Below, in pieces: positions 49,254 through 57,726 of a stretch of 64,000 bases of DNA. Source of the DNA: Rhodoferax sp. (GTDB lineage Bacteria; Pseudomonadota; Gammaproteobacteria; Burkholderiales; Burkholderiaceae_C); contig JACKLL010000001.1 of assembly GCA_024235935.1 (NCBI GenBank), forward strand, positions 508,629 to 572,628, in the 5' to 3' direction. Both the position numbers and the translations under genes were made by a program. Within the stretch, counting starts at the first letter, position 1. Each line of letters starts with the position of its first letter. Under the pieces are notes generated by a model that was not told the DNA's origin, ran no database searches, and saw nothing but the letters and a program-made list of their open reading frames with translations.

Positions 49254-50088
49254 TGTTGGGCAACTGGGCAGTCGTGGGTAAGGGAGCGCCATTGTCGAGG
49301 CTGCGCATGGTCTGCAGCGCAGCCAGGCTGTAGTGGGTGAACCACAAGGAGGAAAACGCGAAGACCAGCGTGTAGACCCAGATCGCAATGGGAACCAGGA
49401 TGACGAAGGCCACGACGAACAAGGCGCCGGAGGCCCACAGCAGGCTGGGAGCCGCGCCCAGGTAGCCGGAAATCACGCCGATGGCGAGCAGGGAGCTGCG
49501 ATGCCGGCGCAGGATCTCCAGGCGCTCCGGCTTGCTGGCGTGTTCGGCCAAGGCATCGAAGGCCATGACCCGGTAGGTGAGCCAGCCCCAGATCAGGGGC
49601 GGCAGGATCAGGATCAACGGGGGAATCAGCCACAGCGGAATCGACACCAGCAGGGCGACCAGCGCCAGCAGCGTGGAGCCCAGCGACCAGAACACGCTCG
49701 CCAGCAAGGAGCCTCCGCGCTTGCGCTCGAGCTGCCCGAACCGGCGCTCGGCCACCATCGTGACCAGCGCCGGCGTCATCAGCAGCGCCACCACCAGCAG
49801 CGACATCAGCACGATCAGCGGGGTCACGGCAAAAACCACGATCAGCGGCGCCAGCACCGTCTTTAAGCCTTCGGCACCAATGCCCTGCAACCACTCGAAC
49901 AGCGTTGTGAGCAGAGACGAGCCCTCGAGCATGCCGCGCACGCCGTCGAGTGCGGAGTCCCAGTAGAAATAGCCCAGCGTCAGCGACAAGGCCACCATCA
50001 GGATCAGCGGCAGCATCGACAGAACGATGACCCTCGGACGCAGGCAGTCTGCCGCGGCGCGCCAGAACGAATCGAGAAACAGGTTCAT
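49240..50088 (-). CDS. EI24/CysZ-family membrane protein
   Basis: Integral membrane protein of 282 residues with about six hydrophobic segments: MLPLILMVALSLTLGYFYW, LKTVLAPLIVVFAVTPLIVLMSLLVVALLM, LGSTLLALVALLVSIPLWLIPPLILILPPLIWGWLTYR and two late ones. The pattern and the GWLTYRVMAFDALAEHAS segment place it in the EI24 domain family, which includes the sulphate transporter CysZ. Start ATG 50088. Substrate not known. It is divergent from an alpha/beta hydrolase gene. Confidence 0.85.
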   Translation of the reverse strand: MNLFLDSFWRAAADCLRPRVIVLSMLPLILMVALSLTLGYFYWDSALDGVRGMLEGSSLLTTLFEWLQGIGAEGLKTVLAPLIVVFAVTPLIVLMSLLVVALLMTPALVTMVAERRFGQLERKRGGSLLASVFWSLGSTLLALVALLVSIPLWLIPPLILILPPLIWGWLTYRVMAFDALAEHASKPERLEILRRHRSSLLAIGVISGYLGAAPSLLWASGALFVVAFVILVPIAIWVYTLVFAFSSLWFTHYSLAALQTMRSLDNGAPLPTTAQLPNNARP

Positions 50089-50145
50089 TCGGCAAGCATA
50101 CCGCGGGGATGCATGGCCGTCGCTGCCTTGGGTAGTATTGCAGCC

Positions 50146-50949
50146 ATGACCGAACGCCTTATCGCCAACTCCCGCCTGGAAGTGCAGCATATCGCCGCCG
50201 ATGCAGGAACGGTGCCCCGCGCACCCCTGGTGTTCCTGCACGAGGGTCTTGGATCGGTGGCCATGTGGCGCGACTGGCCGCAAACCGTGTGCGCACGCAC
50301 CGGGCGCGAAGGCTGGATCTATTCACGCCGCGGCTACGGTTGCTCCGAACCCGTACCGGACGTTCGCGGTCCGGCGACCGTGGTCGGGGGCGTTCGCGGC
50401 GGGCGCCTGCTGCCGGACTACATGCACCATGAGGCGTGGACGGTATTGCCGCACTTGCTGGAAGATTGCCGTGTCCGGTGCCCGGTCCTGATCGGCCATT
50501 CCGATGGCGGCACGATCGCGCTGCTACATGCCAGCCGCCATCCGGTGACGGCCTGCATCGTGATGGCGCCCCACATCGTCGTCGAGGATGAGTCGATCCG
50601 CAGCATCACGCAGGCACGCGATGCCTTTGAAAACGGCGACTTGCGCGATCGGCTGGCCCGCTACCACCAGGACGTGGACTGCGCATTCTGGCAGTGGAAC
50701 GATATCTGGCTCAGCCCGGAGTTCCGGGCCTTCGACATACGCGAAGACTGCCGGCATATCCAGGCGCCGGTGCTGGCGATACAGGGTGCGCAGGATCCCT
50801 ACGGCAGCCTGGCGCAGATCAAGGGCATCGATCTGCCGGCGCAGCAGATCCGCCGCGAGGTGCTGGCCCCGTGTGGTCACTCGCCGCACCGCGACCAGAC
50901 GGAGCAGACGACTGCGCTGATCACGGACTTTCTCTCCGCGCTCGGCTGA
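50146..50949 (+). CDS. Alpha/beta hydrolase
   Basis: Cytoplasmic serine hydrolase of 267 residues. The oxyanion loop LVFLHEGLGSVAMWRDWPQ, the nucleophile elbow LIGHSDGGTIALLHAS (Ser about 114), an Asp in AIQGAQDPYGS and the histidine in APCGHSPHRDQTEQ complete the fold. ATG 50146 gives the usual start; the longer frame begins in the divergent promoter region. It resembles MhpC-like or epoxide-hydrolase-like enzymes but the substrate is not predictable. It converges on rsuA. Confidence 0.87.
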   Translation: MTERLIANSRLEVQHIAADAGTVPRAPLVFLHEGLGSVAMWRDWPQTVCARTGREGWIYSRRGYGCSEPVPDVRGPATVVGGVRGGRLLPDYMHHEAWTVLPHLLEDCRVRCPVLIGHSDGGTIALLHASRHPVTACIVMAPHIVVEDESIRSITQARDAFENGDLRDRLARYHQDVDCAFWQWNDIWLSPEFRAFDIREDCRHIQAPVLAIQGAQDPYGSLAQIKGIDLPAQQIRREVLAPCGHSPHRDQTEQTTALITDFLSALG

Positions 50950-51020
50950 AGCCTGTATCCCTTCGCACTCAGGTGCCTGCTGGAGGGACCCGTCGTTGCA
51001 GCGGGTTTGCGCAGAGACCC

Positions 51021-51764
51021 TCAACCGGCCATCAGCGCCAGATCATCGGCACCCAGCCAGCGCCACTGGCCCGGCAGCAGATCGTCTGGCAATGCCAATC
51101 CGCCAATGCGGGAGCGGTGCAGGCCCTCGACCCGGTTGCCGACCGCGGCCAACATGCGCTTGACCTGGTGGTACTTGCCTTCCGTCAGCGTGAGGCTCAG
51201 CTGGTGGCTGCCATGCGCCTCGCAGGCTGCAGCGCGCACTGGCTTGGGGTCGTCGTCGAGGACCACGCCGGCCAGCAAGCGCATCACCTGGCTTTCGTCC
51301 AGCGGATGCTTGACCGTGACCTCGTAAACCTTGGGAACGTGGTGGCGCGGCGAACTCATGCGGTGGATGAACTTGCCGTCATCGGTAAGCAAAAGCATGC
51401 CGGTCGTGTCCTGGTCGAGCCGACCAACCGCCTGAACGCCCTGCACCGCCCCCTTCTGCGGGCGCATGCGCAGTGGCGACGGCAACAGCGTGTAGATGCT
51501 GGGATAGGTCGACGGCTTCTGCGAGCATTCGGTGCCGGCGGGCTTGTGCAGCATCAGGTAGGCCTTTTCGTGGTACGGCCAGTCGACGCCCTGCACCCGA
51601 ACGCGCAAGCCCCGGGGGTCGACGTCCTGCGCTGCGTCGGTCACGCTGCGGGGAGAGCCGCCATCGCCCCCTGCATGAACCTGCACCAGGCCCTGCTGGA
51701 TCAATCCGGCACAGACGCGGCGGGTGCCGAATCCCTGGGAATAAAGCACATCCTGCAATTGCAT
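51021..51764 (-). CDS. rsuA: 16S rRNA pseudouridine-516 synthase
   Basis: Isomerises U516 of 16S rRNA to pseudouridine. The 247 residues have an S4 RNA-binding N-terminus (MQLQDVLYSQGFGTRRVCAGLIQQGLVQV), the linker YLMLHKPAGTECS, the catalytic aspartate in VGRLDQDTTGMLLLTDDG and the C-terminal LTEGKYHQVKRMLAAVGNRVEGLHRSRIG. This is the RsuA rather than RluB/E subgroup pattern. It is a single gene here, convergent with the hydrolase. Confidence 0.92.
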   Translation of the reverse strand: MQLQDVLYSQGFGTRRVCAGLIQQGLVQVHAGGDGGSPRSVTDAAQDVDPRGLRVRVQGVDWPYHEKAYLMLHKPAGTECSQKPSTYPSIYTLLPSPLRMRPQKGAVQGVQAVGRLDQDTTGMLLLTDDGKFIHRMSSPRHHVPKVYEVTVKHPLDESQVMRLLAGVVLDDDPKPVRAAACEAHGSHQLSLTLTEGKYHQVKRMLAAVGNRVEGLHRSRIGGLALPDDLLPGQWRWLGADDLALMAG

Positions 51765-52035
51765 GGGGAGAGCTACGCGTCAAACGGAAGAACAAGCCGA
51801 ACATGCCGCGCGAACGGCACACCAGCCACCAAGTTTACCGGGCCAAGGCCGGCTCGCCATTCACGCGTTCATGCACGGACTCGGACATGGATTCGATTTT
51901 CAATGCGCCAGTGCGCCCACCGGTCGTCGGCCAAGGCTGACGCCCCCCATTTCCGCACGTGATGTTCGCTGAACGGCTTCTGCAGAAACCCGACGGCGTC
52001 GGTCAGGCGCACGGCGCGTCACCGCATTTTGCGCC
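51765..52035. other. Intergenic DNA upstream of flagellin
   Basis: About 270 bases between the divergently oriented rsuA and the flagellin promoter. No gene is supported; the short frames on both strands look like shadows. It may carry further regulatory sites of the flagellin gene, but none is clear. Confidence 0.5.
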
Positions 52036-52062
52036 TCAACTTCCTGTTGCACATGCCGATAA
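52036..52062 (+). promoter_or_regulatory. Sigma-28 (FliA) promoter of flagellin gene
   Basis: TCAACTTC-N11-GCCGATAA matches the flagellar sigma-28 consensus TAAAGTTT-N11-GCCGATAA, with a perfect -10 element (52055-52062) and correct spacing. Transcription should start at about 52067, leaving a leader of about 50 bases before the TTG start. The class of promoter fits a late flagellar gene. Confidence 0.85.
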
Positions 52063-52118
52063 GAAGGACAGCAGTAAATGGGACGACAAACAGCTCAGAC
52101 ATTCAATCGGAATCTCAG

Positions 52119-53822
52119 TTGGCCTCAACAATCAATACCAATAGCGCTTCACTCACCGCCCAACGCAACCTGGGAATCCAACAGTCTTCATATACGACAT
52201 CCATACAGCGCCTGTCGTCCGGCTTGCGCATCAACAGCGCCAAGGACGACGCGGCCGGCCTGGCCATTTCTGAACGCTTCACCAGCCAGATCAAGGGACT
52301 GAATCAGGCCGTTCGCAATGCGAATGACGCCATCTCTCTGGCCCAGACCGCCGAAGGCGCGCTGAGCGCTTCCGGGGGGATTCTGCAGCGCGTGCGCGAG
52401 CTTGCGGTGCAGTCCGCCAATGCGACCAATAGCGCGTCGGATCGCCGGGCCTTGAACACCGAGGTCAGCCAACTGGTGTCCGAACTCGAACGCATCTCGC
52501 AGGTCACCGAGTTCAACGGCAAGAAGCTGCTCGACGGGTCGTTCACCGCACAGAGTTTCCAGGTGGGCGCCAATGCCAACCAGCTCATCACCGCGGACAT
52601 GGCCGATGCGCGCGCGAACCGTCTGGGCGCCGCCACGCTGAGTTCCGGTGCAGGCGTGATCACCGGGGTTGCCACCAATCGTGCCTCTCTGACAGGTGGC
52701 ATCGTGATCAATGGCACCGGCATCAGCACTGCGTCGGCACAGAGTGTGGCCGACGTGGTGTTTGCCATCAACGCGCAGTCCGAAGCCACCGGCGTCCATG
52801 CAAGCCGCAACTTCCCCAACGTGAATACGGCCAACTACTTCCCCGACATGGCGCAGGACCACACGGTGAAGGTCAATGGCACATTCGTCTCGATCGCCGC
52901 CAATGCAACGATCGACCAAGTGGCTGACGCGATGAAAGCGGTTGCATCCACCACGGGCGTCACCGTGACAGCCGCCGGAAACCGCCTGAGCTTCACAACG
53001 GCCAGCGGCAACGACCTGACACTGGCAGACGCTGCGCCATTTGGCGTGTTGTCCACTTTCAATGGTGTTGCCGGCGCAGAACCCAACGTCACCTTGTCCG
53101 CGGGTATCACGCTGTCCACCACGATTCCCGGCTTCATCCAGGTGACGGAGGGCAAAGGATCCACCGCGAATGACCTGCAGTTGCTGCAAGGCCTGCAAGT
53201 GACCACCACCACAAGCATCGGAGGTGTCGGGGTAAGCGGCGGCACCCAGAGCTACAGCTATGCCGCCATCGCAAGCGCAGGCGTCAGCGGCGGCGACCTG
53301 GTGTTGGACAACGTGGTGCTGGACAGCCTCAGCATATCCGGCGGAACGGTGACCTTGACCAATAGCGTTGTCCGCAATCTGGTGATGTCGGGCGGCGCCT
53401 TGAACGCGACGGGTTCCGCCATCGGTCCCACGGTCACGTCGGGCGGCACCATCTCCAATACCTCGCCAGCACCCTCCGGAAGCCCGAGCGATGCGATTTC
53501 CAAAAGCCTGAAGGTGTCCTCCATGGACATCGGCACGGTGTCCGGCGCCAGCGACGCGATCCAGACGGTGGACTATGCGTTGCAGCAGATCAGCAAGGCC
53601 CGCGCCGGGCTCGGCGCCCTGCAATCGCGCCTGGAAAGCTCCGTATCCAATTTGCAAACGACATCGGAGAATCTCTCCGCGTCCCGCAGCCGGATTCTCG
53701 ACGCCGACTTCGCCGCAGAAACCGCCAGCCTCACACGGTCCCAGATCCTGCAACAGGCAGGCACGGCCATGGTGGTGCAGGCCAATCAGCTGCCACAAGG
53801 TGTGCTGGCTTTGCTGCGCTGA
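52119..53822 (+). CDS. fliC: Flagellin, unusual TTG start
   Basis: Filament subunit of 567 residues. The N-terminal domain (from [23 protein letters not shown] to about residue 140) and the C-terminal domain ([35 protein letters not shown] ... [14 protein letters not shown]) are standard. The ATG expected before ASTINTN is a TTG here; an upstream in-frame ATG gives a poorer N-terminus. The central part (about 170-440) is Ser/Gly/Val/Thr-rich with short repeated beta-like segments ([42 protein letters not shown]). It has its own sigma-28 promoter and no flagellar neighbours. Confidence 0.9.
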   Translation: MASTINTNSASLTAQRNLGIQQSSYTTSIQRLSSGLRINSAKDDAAGLAISERFTSQIKGLNQAVRNANDAISLAQTAEGALSASGGILQRVRELAVQSANATNSASDRRALNTEVSQLVSELERISQVTEFNGKKLLDGSFTAQSFQVGANANQLITADMADARANRLGAATLSSGAGVITGVATNRASLTGGIVINGTGISTASAQSVADVVFAINAQSEATGVHASRNFPNVNTANYFPDMAQDHTVKVNGTFVSIAANATIDQVADAMKAVASTTGVTVTAAGNRLSFTTASGNDLTLADAAPFGVLSTFNGVAGAEPNVTLSAGITLSTTIPGFIQVTEGKGSTANDLQLLQGLQVTTTTSIGGVGVSGGTQSYSYAAIASAGVSGGDLVLDNVVLDSLSISGGTVTLTNSVVRNLVMSGGALNATGSAIGPTVTSGGTISNTSPAPSGSPSDAISKSLKVSSMDIGTVSGASDAIQTVDYALQQISKARAGLGALQSRLESSVSNLQTTSENLSASRSRILDADFAAETASLTRSQILQQAGTAMVVQANQLPQGVLALLR

Positions 53823-53874
53823 TTGACCTGTGTTGGAAAACGCGGGCTCCGATGGCCAGCGTCGCCCTGGTGGC

Positions 53875-54609
53875 TTATGTCTCCCCGAGGTCCCGCCGGG
53901 GTAATGTGGCCCCGAGCAGCGCGGCAGCGTGTGCGATGGCAGCCTGCACCCCGTCGATCACCGGGACACCGAGCTGTTCGCTCAAATCGCCTGCCAGCCC
54001 CGTGAGCCCTCCGGAGGCCAGCAGGATAGCCTGCGCGCCATCGTCGCGCATGGTCGTGCGGGCGGTCTCCAGAATCACCTCCAGTACCTGCGGCCCCGCC
54101 GCCGCAGCAGCAGCAACGCCGATGCCAGCTGCCCGCACCGTCGCCAGCGGACCGGCACCATAGCGATGCATCATGGCCCGGATGCCTGGCACGGCGTCAT
54201 GCACTGTCGTCACGATGGCGAAACGTGGCGACACAGCGCGTGCAGCGGCGATACCGGCCTCGCATGTGCCGACGACAGGCCGACCGGTGAGTGCGCGTGC
54301 CTGATGCAAGGCCAGGTCGTCGAAGCACGCCAGCACAAAGGCGTGCGGACCTGGTGGAGGCAAGGCCTCCAGCAGCGCCATTACCATCTGTTCTGCCTGC
54401 GCCCGCTGCGCGGCATTTTCGATGGACAGAGGACCGTGTGCGGGATTGCATACTTCCATTCGCAGATCGTCGCGGGCGAAAGTTTGCGCCACGCGCCGCA
54501 CCCGGTCGGTCACCTCCGGATTGGTGTTGGGGTTGATCACCAACAGCCGTGCGACGGTCGATATGTCTTGCGCCGCGGTGGACCGCGGGTCAGCGGGGAC
54601 AGGTGGCAT
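53875..54609 (-). CDS. Asp/Glu racemase-family protein, second Cys absent
   Basis: Protein of 244 residues in the Asp/Glu/hydantoin racemase superfamily: ARLLVINPNTNPEVTDRVRRVAQ, the first active-site region LACFDDLALHQAR (Cys kept, about 85), SPRFAIVTTVHDAVP, and the second region ILLASGGLTGLAGDLSEQLGVPVIDG, where racemases have LGCAG. The second catalytic cysteine is thus missing (Ser here). ATG 54609 is five bases past the TRAP large-subunit stop, so it is part of that operon. It may be a decarboxylase-like or isomerase-like relative rather than a racemase. Confidence 0.82.
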   Translation of the reverse strand: MPPVPADPRSTAAQDISTVARLLVINPNTNPEVTDRVRRVAQTFARDDLRMEVCNPAHGPLSIENAAQRAQAEQMVMALLEALPPPGPHAFVLACFDDLALHQARALTGRPVVGTCEAGIAAARAVSPRFAIVTTVHDAVPGIRAMMHRYGAGPLATVRAAGIGVAAAAAAGPQVLEVILETARTTMRDDGAQAILLASGGLTGLAGDLSEQLGVPVIDGVQAAIAHAAALLGATLPRRDLGET

Positions 54610-54614
54610 GTGAA

Positions 54615-55913
54615 TCAGGTGGAACCTGGCAGCCACAACGCGATTTGCGGCCAGACGATCAGCATCGCGGTGAAGGCCAGCATGATGAACACATAAGGCA
54701 ATGCGCCACGCACCACGTCGCCGAAGCTGCCACCGTCGGTGCGCAGCCCCTGCACCACGAACAGGTTCATGCCCACGGGCGGTGTTATCAATGCGATCTC
54801 GCACATCACCACGATGAAGATGCCGAACCACACCGGGTCCACACCGACCGCGACCACCATCGGCACGGCGATGGGCACGGTCAGCACCAGCATCGACATG
54901 GCGTCCATGAACATGCCCAGGATGATGTAGAAAACGACCAGCATCAACAGCAGCGTGTAGTGCGTAAGACCGAGCGTCGCCACCCACTGCGTGACGGTCT
55001 GGGTGGTACCCAGCATTGACAACGTGACGTTGAGCATGAGCGCGCAGACGATGATGAGGACCACCATCCCGGTGGTCTTGGCCGATTGCTGGAAGCAGTG
55101 CTCCAGCAGCGTCCAATTCAGCCGGCCGCTGCGCCAGACGAAGAACAGCGACGTCACCACGCCCAGCGCCGCCGACTCGGTCGGCGTTGCCAAGCCGCCG
55201 TAGATGCTGCCCATCACCACCAGAAAAATCAGGCCCGGCGGCACCAGATGGCGCAGCAAGGCGATCTTCGAGGCCATGTCGACCTGTTCGGGCTCGGTGT
55301 CCGAGTCCTTGCCGGCATCGCCATGGAACACCAGGATGTAGAGCGAGAACAAGGCTGTCAGCAGCAGGCCCGGCACGACGCCTGCCATGAACAGCTGGCC
55401 CACCGACACATTGGCCAGGGAGCCATAGACCAGCAGGTTCACGCTAGGCGGGATCAGGATGCCCAAGGTTCCGCCCGCAGCCAGCGACCCCAGTGACGCG
55501 GCTGCCGGGTAATTGCGCGCACGCAGCGCTGGCAAGGCCACGGTGCCCACCGTAGCCGCGGTGGCAACCGAGGAGCCCGAGGTGGCGGAGAACAGTGCGC
55601 AGGTACCGATGTTTGTGTGCAGCAGGCCACCTGGCAGGCGGCCCAGCCAAACCGACAGCGCATCGAACATCTTGTCCGCGACGCCACCACGCAGCAGGAT
55701 CTCGCCCAGCAGCATGAACAGCGGAATCGCGGTCATGACGGAGTTGTTGAGGGTGCCCCACACGACGCCGCCCATCATGTCGAGAAGTGGTGCACCGAAG
55801 GCAAGAAACCCGCCCAGCGTCCCCACCACGATGATGGAGAACGCCACGGGAAGGCTGAGGAACATGAGGGCCAACATGGCGGAGAAGCCGATGGCCAGCG
55901 AGATGATGCTCAT
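54615..55913 (-). CDS. dctM: TRAP transporter large permease, DctM type
   Basis: Large membrane subunit of a tripartite ATP-independent periplasmic transporter for an organic acid. The 432 residues make about 12 spans with family motifs: LPVAFSIIVVGTLGGFLAFG, LFMLLGEILLRGGVADKMFDAL, SATSGSSVATAATVGTVALPAL, GGTLGILIPPSVNLLVYG, FMDAMSMLVLTVPIAVPMV, EIALITPPVGMNLFVVQGL. Start ATG 55913 is 13 bases after dctQ. It precedes the racemase-family gene. Confidence 0.93.
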   Translation of the reverse strand: MSIISLAIGFSAMLALMFLSLPVAFSIIVVGTLGGFLAFGAPLLDMMGGVVWGTLNNSVMTAIPLFMLLGEILLRGGVADKMFDALSVWLGRLPGGLLHTNIGTCALFSATSGSSVATAATVGTVALPALRARNYPAAASLGSLAAGGTLGILIPPSVNLLVYGSLANVSVGQLFMAGVVPGLLLTALFSLYILVFHGDAGKDSDTEPEQVDMASKIALLRHLVPPGLIFLVVMGSIYGGLATPTESAALGVVTSLFFVWRSGRLNWTLLEHCFQQSAKTTGMVVLIIVCALMLNVTLSMLGTTQTVTQWVATLGLTHYTLLLMLVVFYIILGMFMDAMSMLVLTVPIAVPMVVAVGVDPVWFGIFIVVMCEIALITPPVGMNLFVVQGLRTDGGSFGDVVRGALPYVFIMLAFTAMLIVWPQIALWLPGST

Positions 55914-55926
55914 GGCGTCGTTCCGT

Positions 55927-56481
55927 TCAGCGGCGCTGGAGATCGTCGAGCTCGGCTCGCAGCTCCTCTTCCACAGACTCGGGCCCGAAGCCGCTCGTGA
56001 GCGCCTGCCATTGGCCATGGCCCAGCATCCAGGCGGCTTTGCCGGCCAGCCAAACCGCCGGCAACGTGAACACCAGCATTGCGGCCAGCCAGAGTGCCTG
56101 CGGGTAGATCAGGGGCGTAGCCCAGGGCGTCTGGGCGATGGAGTGGTAGGCCTGGGTGTCGATCACCGTCTTCACGGTGAAGTAGGCCAAGAACAACGCC
56201 AGCGCGCCAAGCGCCACCATGCACAGCGCGTCCAGCAGGCCCTTGGCGCGAGTCCCGAGCCGCAGGTACAGCAGGTTGATTCGGATGTGCGAGCGCTCGG
56301 CGAGCGCCACGGTGAAGGCCAGCGGTGCGCCGACGGCGATGGCATATCCCGATAGTTCGTCGACGCCACCGATCGAGACCGAGGCCAGCTTGCGCAGCAG
56401 TGTTTCGGCCGTCACCAGGAAAGAAAGCAGCAGCATCGTTACGCCAAACACCAGGCTGGCCACGCGGGTGTAATTTCTCAT
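55927..56481 (-). CDS. dctQ: TRAP transporter small permease, DctQ type
   Basis: Small membrane subunit with four spans in 184 residues: VASLVFGVTMLLLSFLVTAETLLRK, VDELSGYAIAVGAPLAFTVALAER, ALCMVALGALALFLAYFTVKTV, and a final span LWLAAMLVFTLPAVWLAGKAAW. The RSHIRINLLYLRLG loop is conserved in DctQ proteins. It lies between dctP and dctM, 22 and 13 bases from them. Confidence 0.9.
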   Translation of the reverse strand: MRNYTRVASLVFGVTMLLLSFLVTAETLLRKLASVSIGGVDELSGYAIAVGAPLAFTVALAERSHIRINLLYLRLGTRAKGLLDALCMVALGALALFLAYFTVKTVIDTQAYHSIAQTPWATPLIYPQALWLAAMLVFTLPAVWLAGKAAWMLGHGQWQALTSGFGPESVEEELRAELDDLQRR

Positions 56482-56503
56482 CGCGGGAAGTCCGATCGCC
56501 CGC

Positions 56504-57529
56504 TCAGAGACCGGCGCCTACGGTTTTCTTCCAGTCCGCTTCACAGCTGGGGTTGACGGCGTTGCATTGCTTGGCCCAGACCGGCAGCGAGCGTTCGTTC
56601 AGAGCGGACTTGACCGTTGCCAGGTCGGCCGGGGTGACGGGCACACTGATCAGCTTGTACGGTTTGCCCAGATTGCATGGTGTGGCACCGGTATTGCAGC
56701 GCATGGCATCGTCGTAGAGTTCGGCCGAGTAGGCCCAGATGTCCTTCACCAGGCCATCCACCGCCTTTTGCAGCTTTTCCTGATCGGCCGGGTTGAGCTG
56801 GCGCCACACGTTGAGGTTGATCGCGTAGGCGTTCACCGCCAATTGCAAGGCCAGTGGCATGACCGTGGTGACCGCCTCGGGCCAGCCAGCGGAGTTGGCC
56901 GATGCCGGCCCCGTGATGGCACAGTCCACCACCCCACGCGCCAGCGACTGCTGCACCTCGCCGAAGGGCATCGGCACCCCTGAGGCGCCCAGACCAGCGA
57001 CGAAATTGGCGCTGCTCTGGTCACCCACGCGAATCTTCAGACCCTTGAGGTCAGCCAGCCCAGTGATCTTGGGTTTGCAGAAGATCACCTGTGGGCCGGC
57101 TGGCCACACGCCCAACAGCTTGGCGTTGAAGTTGGCCTGCAGGCGCTTGTCCACCGTGGAAAAGAATGCTTCGGTGTGCTTCTTGCCGGCCTCGAAGCTG
57201 GGATTCAGCCCGACCAGGTCAAAACCCAGAATGGTGGGTTCGTCGCGGCTTACCTGTGGGCCTCGAATCGACACCAGGCCGAACAGGCCAGACTTCAGCA
57301 CGCGCAGCCCGTCGGTGTCGGGAATGCCGGATACGTCAACCGGCACGTAGGACACATTGGCATTGATGCCGGTGGTAGCGGCCAGCTTCTCGAAGAATGG
57401 CTGTTCCTTGTTTTTCTGGATCAGCCCGGAGCCGGCTGGCTGCCCCAGTACCTTGATCGTGACTTGCTGGGCATGGGCGCCGGTCGCCAGGCAGGCGGCG
57501 AGTAGCAGGGAGCAGGTGCGCAAAGACAT
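56504..57529 (-). CDS. dctP: TRAP transporter solute-binding protein, DctP type
   Basis: Periplasmic binding protein of 341 residues. Sec signal peptide MSLRTCSLLLAACLATGAHA; then VTIKVLGQPAGSGLIQKNKEQPFFEKLAATTGINANVSYV and the family core ADLKGLKIRVGDQSSANFVAGLGASGVPMPFGEVQQSLARGVVDCAITGPASANSAGWPEAVTTVMPLALQ. The conserved Arg in KIRV, which binds the substrate carboxylate, is present. It is first in the operon dctP-dctQ-dctM-racemase-like. Substrate unknown; likely an organic acid. Twin repeats upstream may bind the RpiR regulator. Confidence 0.92.
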   Translation of the reverse strand: MSLRTCSLLLAACLATGAHAQQVTIKVLGQPAGSGLIQKNKEQPFFEKLAATTGINANVSYVPVDVSGIPDTDGLRVLKSGLFGLVSIRGPQVSRDEPTILGFDLVGLNPSFEAGKKHTEAFFSTVDKRLQANFNAKLLGVWPAGPQVIFCKPKITGLADLKGLKIRVGDQSSANFVAGLGASGVPMPFGEVQQSLARGVVDCAITGPASANSAGWPEAVTTVMPLALQLAVNAYAINLNVWRQLNPADQEKLQKAVDGLVKDIWAYSAELYDDAMRCNTGATPCNLGKPYKLISVPVTPADLATVKSALNERSLPVWAKQCNAVNPSCEADWKKTVGAGL

Positions 57530-57581
57530 GGCAGGTTCCTTTAGGTTGAGGAGTGGGGTTACGGTCGATACCGCTTACAGA

Positions 57582-57626
57582 GAAACGCAAGTTTCTTGCC
57601 AAGAATTGTGAAACTGTAGTTTCACA
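57582..57626. promoter_or_regulatory. Twin inverted repeats, probable RpiR operators
   Basis: Two copies of GAAAC-N4-GTTTC lie 29 bases apart: GAAACGCAAGTTTC (57582-57595) and GAAACTGTAGTTTC (57611-57624). The second is extended to nine-base arms, TGTGAAACT-GT-AGTTTCACA (57607-57626). The spacing is close to three helical turns. They lie between the RpiR-type gene and dctP, where a repressor or activator of the transporter operon would bind. Confidence 0.65.
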
Positions 57627-57726
57627 GCGGAGAAAGCGCAAGCGGGGTCTCGCGGGGGATTTCCCGTGGTTCCATTTGGTGCGAAAACGGGGGCAAATTG
57701 GTGCGGCGCGCCCCGCGTTGGGAATG

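Noticed and set aside
52078..52302. ATG at 52078 with good Shine-Dalgarno as flagellin start
   Set aside because: It is in another frame and lies only about ten bases after the predicted sigma-28 transcription start; it cannot encode the flagellin without a frameshift.
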